A model generated the notes under the pieces. That model was not told where the DNA came from, did not search any database, and saw only the letters and a program-made list of their open reading frames with translations. This document shows, piece after piece, positions 60,894 through 64,000 of a stretch of DNA of 64,000 nucleotides. The position numbers were made by a program, and so were the translations under genes. This stretch comes from Pseudomonas fluorescens (GTDB lineage: Bacteria; Pseudomonadota; Gammaproteobacteria; Pseudomonadales; Pseudomonadaceae): positions 67,397-131,396 of the forward strand of contig NZ_LVEJ01000024.1 in the NCBI RefSeq assembly GCF_001648775.1, in the 5' to 3' direction. Numbering within the stretch: the first letter of the stretch is position 1; each line of letters begins with the position of its first letter.

Positions 60894-62078
60894 TTGAATA
60901 TTGAACAACTGCGCGCCGACACTCCCGCCGTCGCGCAACTGATCCACTTCAACAACGCTGGCGCGGCACTGATGCCCACGCCGGTGATCGAGACGATGAC
61001 CCGACACATTCAGCTTGAAGCGAATCTGGGCGGCTATGAAGCGGCCGCACAGCAATCGGCCGAAGTGGAGAACGTCTATGGCGCCATCGGCCGGTTGATC
61101 AACGCCGCCCCTGACGAAATCGCGGTGATCGAAAACGCGACTCGCGCCTGGGACATGGCCTTCTATTCATTGCCGCTGCAACCGGGCGATGTGGTGCTGA
61201 CCTCAACCACTGAGTACGCCGGCAACTACATTCCTTACCTGCAACTGAAGCAGCGGCGTGGCATCGAGATTCGGCTCATCCCCAATGATGAACACGGCCA
61301 GATCTCGTTAGCGGCGCTTGAAACGTTGCTCGCCGATGAACGGATCGCGCTGATCTCGTTGCCGGTTATCGCCACCAATGGCGGCCCGGTGCAGCCCATC
61401 GAACAGATTGGCGCTCTCGCCCGCGCGGCCGGCGTGCTGTTTTTGCTCGACGCTTGTCAGGGTGTCGGGCAGATGCCGATTGATGTGCAGAAGATCGGCT
61501 GCCACATGCTCGCCGCCACCAGCCGCAAATACTTGCGAGGGCCGCGCGGGATGGGATTTTTGTATGTCGAAAGGTCTCTGTGTCAGAACCTCGAACCGGC
61601 GTTTCTCGACCTGCATGCCGCCTCTTTGCAGAACGCAGAAACGTTCACGATCCGCGCCGATGCCCGGCGTTTCGAGAACTGGGAATGCAATGTCGCGGCC
61701 AAACTCGGCCTCGGTGCGGCGGTGGAATACGCGCTGGCGCAAGGCGTAGAAGCGATGTGGCAACGCATCCAGCGATTAGCCGACTACCTGCGCCAGCAAC
61801 TGGCCGAGATCCCCGGCATCACGCCGCGAGACCTGGGCGCGGTGAAGTCCGGCATTGTCACTTTCAGCCATCGCAACAGCTCTGCCGCACAGGTTCAACA
61901 GTGGCTGGCCGGCCAGGAAAAACGCATCAACGTCAGCACTTCAACCTTTCGCTCGACCCTGCTCGACATGCAACAGCGGGACTTGCTGGAAGTCAGCCGT
62001 GCTTCGCTGCACGCGTACAACAGCGAGGCAGAAATCGACACGATGATTGCCGCATTACGCGCGCTGCCGAACGTCTGA
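60894..62078 (+). CDS. Class V aminotransferase-fold PLP enzyme
   Basis: A 394-residue fold-type I PLP enzyme. HFNNAGAALMP at the N-terminus, the cofactor Asp in FLLDACQGVGQMPIDV and the PLP Lys in AATSRKYLRGPRGMGFLYV match cysteine-desulfurase/isopenicillin-N-epimerase-like proteins. It starts with TTG at 60894, supported by AAGGAG seven bases upstream (60881-60886); no ATG fits. Last gene of the biosynthetic operon. Its role could be lyase, epimerase or transaminase on an amino-acid building block; this enzyme has no counterpart in the staphyloferrin B pathway. Confidence 0.78.
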   Translation: MNIEQLRADTPAVAQLIHFNNAGAALMPTPVIETMTRHIQLEANLGGYEAAAQQSAEVENVYGAIGRLINAAPDEIAVIENATRAWDMAFYSLPLQPGDVVLTSTTEYAGNYIPYLQLKQRRGIEIRLIPNDEHGQISLAALETLLADERIALISLPVIATNGGPVQPIEQIGALARAAGVLFLLDACQGVGQMPIDVQKIGCHMLAATSRKYLRGPRGMGFLYVERSLCQNLEPAFLDLHAASLQNAETFTIRADARRFENWECNVAAKLGLGAAVEYALAQGVEAMWQRIQRLADYLRQQLAEIPGITPRDLGAVKSGIVTFSHRNSSAAQVQQWLAGQEKRINVSTSTFRSTLLDMQQRDLLEVSRASLHAYNSEAEIDTMIAALRALPNV

Positions 62079-62126
62079 ACAGGACACCAATCGGCGCTTG
62101 CGTCGCAGACGGTTTGTAAACTAGCA

Positions 62127-62143
62127 TTGGGAATACTTCTCAA
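62127..62143. promoter_or_regulatory. Possible Fur box before the sigma factor gene
   Basis: Inverted repeat TTGGGAA TAC TTCTCAA; on the minus strand it matches TGATAATNATTATCA at 10 of 14 positions. It ends 20 bp before the sigma gene start, where Fur sites of fecI-type genes usually lie. Confidence 0.4.
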
Positions 62144-62163
62144 TTGCATGAAAATCTGCAGCC

Positions 62164-62676
62164 ATGAGCGAAACCCTTCCCGCGAATAACGACCACCTGC
62201 GCGCGATCGAAGCCCTGTACAGCGGCCATCACGGCTGGCTGTACGCGACGCTGAGAAAAAAACTGGGGAACGCCATGGATGCGGCGGATCTGGCGCAGGA
62301 CACCTTCACCCGCATCCTCGCCTCGCAAGTCACCGTCATCGAACAGCCACGCGCCTATCTGAGCTGCGTGGCCAAGGGCATTCTGGTCAACTGGTATCAG
62401 CGCAAGGCGCTGGAACGCGCTTATCTGGACGCCCTCGCCCATGTGCCGGCGCCGGAAGTGCCCTCGCCGGAATTGCGCTTCATGGTGCTGGAAACCCTGC
62501 ACGAAATCGACGCGATGCTCGACGCCCTGCCGCCGCTGGTCAAACGTGCTTTCCTGCTGTCGCAAATCAGCGGCCTGAAATACGACGACATCGCCGAACA
62601 GCTGGGCGTGTCGCTGATCACCGTCAAACGCTACATGAAGCAAGCCTTCGTGCAGTGCCTGTTGCTGGTGGAGTGA
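62164..62676 (+). CDS. ECF sigma factor, FecI-type (iron-starvation sigma)
   Basis: A 170-residue sigma-70 family factor. Region 2 is about 12-75 (LYSGHHGWLYATLRKKLGNAMDAADLAQDTFTRIL) and region 4 about 110-165 (LPPLVKRAFLLSQISGLKYDDIAEQLGVSLITVKRYM). It is followed directly by fecR-like and fecA-like genes, the standard surface-signalling set. Its likely target promoters are the shared blocks at 63677 and 52096. Confidence 0.9.
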   Translation: MSETLPANNDHLRAIEALYSGHHGWLYATLRKKLGNAMDAADLAQDTFTRILASQVTVIEQPRAYLSCVAKGILVNWYQRKALERAYLDALAHVPAPEVPSPELRFMVLETLHEIDAMLDALPPLVKRAFLLSQISGLKYDDIAEQLGVSLITVKRYMKQAFVQCLLLVE

Positions 62677-63654
62677 ATGCTCACTCGTCGCCATGAACCG
62701 CACCTCGATCACCAGGCCCTGGAAGAAGCGGCCGACTGGTTGATCCGCATGAGTGAAGGCGAACTCAGCGACACCGAACGCAGCGAATGGGAATGCTGGA
62801 AAGTCAGTACATCCGAGCGCGCTCGTGCCTGGGCCCGCGCGCAGTTATTGCAGACCAAACTCGGCGGCCTGCCACCGTCGCTGGCGATGTCGGCACTCGA
62901 TCGCCCGAGCAGCCCGGAACGGCGCGCGGCATTGGGCAAACTGGCGCTGATTCTGGCGGTCCTGCCGGCCGGCTGGGGCAGCTGGAAGCTGGCAGAGTCC
63001 CAGCAGTGGTCGGCCGACTATCGCACCGCGGTTGGACAGCAACGCGAGTTGACCCTGGCCGACGGTTCGAAAATCACCCTGAACACCAACACCGCCATCG
63101 ACGTGCTGTTCGACGCCAATCAACGCCTCATCCATCTGCGCGAAGGCGAAATACTGGTGCAAACCGCCCCGGACATCGCCCCACTGGCGCGGCCGTTTCT
63201 GGTCAGCACCCGCCAGGGCCGCATGCAGGCGCTGGGCACGCGATTCACCGTTCGCGAGCTGCAACCACGCACCCACCTGGCCGTGCTGGAAGGCGCGGTC
63301 AAAGTCGAACTCGCGGACAATCGCCAGAGCACCCCGCTGATCGTCAACGCCGGTCAACGCACCGATTTCTCTTCCTACACCTTTGGCCAGCTCAGCGTTG
63401 CCGACCGCTACATCGGCGCCTGGACCCAAGGCATGCTGATGGCCGACAAGATGCGCCTGGCCGATTTCGTCGATGAGCTGACGCGCTATCGCCGTGGCTT
63501 CGTGCGCCTCGATCCGGCAATCGCCGATCTGCGCATTTCCGGTGCCTACCCGATCAGCGACAGCCAGCGCACCTTGAACATGCTGGCGCAAACCTACCCG
63601 ATCCTCGTCAGCGGCCACTTGAATGGCTACTGGGTCATGCTCTCCCCGGCCTGA
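62677..63654 (+). CDS. FecR-family anti-sigma/signal transducer
   Basis: A 325-residue protein. The cytoplasmic N-terminal domain (about 1-85) has EEAADWLIRMSEGELSDTERSEWECWKV, then one transmembrane helix (about 88-105, LGKLALILAVLPAGWGSWK), then a periplasmic FecR domain with YRTAVGQQRELTLADGSKITLNTNT. It starts immediately after the sigma stop codon (ATG at 62677). It receives the receptor's signal and controls the sigma factor. Confidence 0.9.
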   Translation: MLTRRHEPHLDHQALEEAADWLIRMSEGELSDTERSEWECWKVSTSERARAWARAQLLQTKLGGLPPSLAMSALDRPSSPERRAALGKLALILAVLPAGWGSWKLAESQQWSADYRTAVGQQRELTLADGSKITLNTNTAIDVLFDANQRLIHLREGEILVQTAPDIAPLARPFLVSTRQGRMQALGTRFTVRELQPRTHLAVLEGAVKVELADNRQSTPLIVNAGQRTDFSSYTFGQLSVADRYIGAWTQGMLMADKMRLADFVDELTRYRRGFVRLDPAIADLRISGAYPISDSQRTLNMLAQTYPILVSGHLNGYWVMLSPA

Positions 63655-63676
63655 GAGAAAAAATATTTGCCGCCCC

Positions 63677-63710
63677 GGTGATACTTTTTCTGATCTCGAC
63701 TGGCTATTGG
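63677..63710 (+). promoter_or_regulatory. ECF-sigma-type promoter block of the FecA-like receptor gene
   Basis: GGTGATACTTTTTC, 7 variable bases, then GACTGGCTATTGG, 41 bp before the receptor start. Nearly identical to the block at 52096 before the other receptor. Confidence 0.75.
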
Positions 63711-63751
63711 GGAGAAGCACCTTTCCGTCCTGTTTATAGGTCCATCCATCC

Positions 63752-64000
63752 ATGCTTGCTGCACGCCGCCTGCGCCCGGATCGTCAGTTCAAACCAGTTA
63801 TTCGCAGTGCGTTGCTAAGCCTTGTCCTGATCGGTGCCGTTTGCCCGTTTGCCTTGGCCGCCGTGCCGGTGCAACTGGATGCTGTCGCGATCCAGGCCTA
63901 CAACATTCCCGCCGGACCACTGGGCGCGACCTTGTCGAGCTTTGCCGTGGACGCCGGTATCGCGCTGTCGTTTGAGCCGTCGCTGACCGAAGGCCTGCGC
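63752..64000 (+). CDS. FecA-type TonB-dependent transducer (partial, runs off window)
   Basis: The first 83 residues are visible. A signal peptide (to about residue 36, CPFALA-AV) is followed by the start of an STN domain (IQAYNIPAGPLGATLSSFAV, DAGIALSFEPSLTEGL), the signalling domain that contacts FecR. The remainder (plug and barrel, about 700 residues) lies beyond the window. It completes the FecI/FecR/FecA set. Confidence 0.88.
   Translation, partial: MLAARRLRPDRQFKPVIRSALLSLVLIGAVCPFALAAVPVQLDAVAIQAYNIPAGPLGATLSSFAVDAGIALSFEPSLTEGLR

Noticed and set aside
1..64000. Prophage, integrative element or transposon
   Set aside because: No integrase, transposase, tRNA with flanking repeats or phage structural gene is seen; the paired REPs alone are not evidence of a mobile island.

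Overview
The window looks like chromosome of a fluorescens-group Pseudomonas. It is GC-rich and densely coded, has mostly ATG starts with GGAG-type ribosome binding sites, and carries at least eight paired-REP (REPIN) elements with the arm TGTGGGAGCGAGC plus two other Pseudomonas repeat types. I see no rRNA, tRNA, transposase, integrase or CRISPR array.

Layout. 1-1900: a small secreted protein, a periplasmic lactonase-like propeller and a small acidic protein. 2029-8917: a non-phosphorylating sugar-acid (pentonate-type) pathway of IlvD/Edd dehydratase, FAH-family dehydratase, semialdehyde dehydrogenase, MFS permease and a GntR/FadR regulator; two TNGTNNNACNA operators lie in the divergent promoter. 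9223-12647: an HAE3-type RND exporter with a YCF48-like propeller. 13098-24415: a catabolic island (amino-acid-synthesis family protein, alpha/beta hydrolase, aldehyde dehydrogenase, flavin reductase, carboxymuconolactone-decarboxylase-like protein, GntR regulator, NUDIX, DUF1330, RibBA-like protein, PotFGHI-type ABC transporter). It is tied together by a TGGTATACCA-type operator repeated at its three promoters, but contains no oxygenase. 24619-29099: assorted genes, ending in a ParD-like gene translationally coupled to a methionine aminopeptidase. 29164-37019: phosphonate uptake and use (phnDCE, Fe-alcohol dehydrogenase, MFS, two LysR regulators, phnX) without phnW. 37020-38237: a short Ppx/GppA phosphatase behind divergent PHO-box-like sites, one of which faces a possible small RNA. 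38295-41405: a cobalamin riboswitch and a B12-type ABC transporter. 42255-44800: reverse transsulfuration. 45356-46890: a secreted 13-residue-repeat protein and two lipoproteins. 46976-49705: a histidine kinase/receiver hybrid, a LuxR-type response regulator and a winged-helix protein.

49838-64000 is the most interesting region: a siderophore-type locus. A TonB receptor, a ParB-fold protein resembling the SbnI/SerK serine kinases and a CitE-like lyase run leftward. A six-gene operon runs rightward: Y4yA/SbnH-like decarboxylase, SbnA-like synthase, octopine/nopaline-dehydrogenase-family protein, a single IucA/IucC synthetase, MFS exporter and class V aminotransferase. A FecI/FecR/FecA-type surface-signalling set follows, with the receptor cut by the window end. 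Both receptor genes share an almost identical promoter block, which links the two ends of the locus. The gene set resembles staphyloferrin B biosynthesis, but an opine-type dehydrogenase takes the place of SbnB and there is only one NIS synthetase. I know of no characterised product for this arrangement.

All functional calls come from reading motifs and context; no database search was run.
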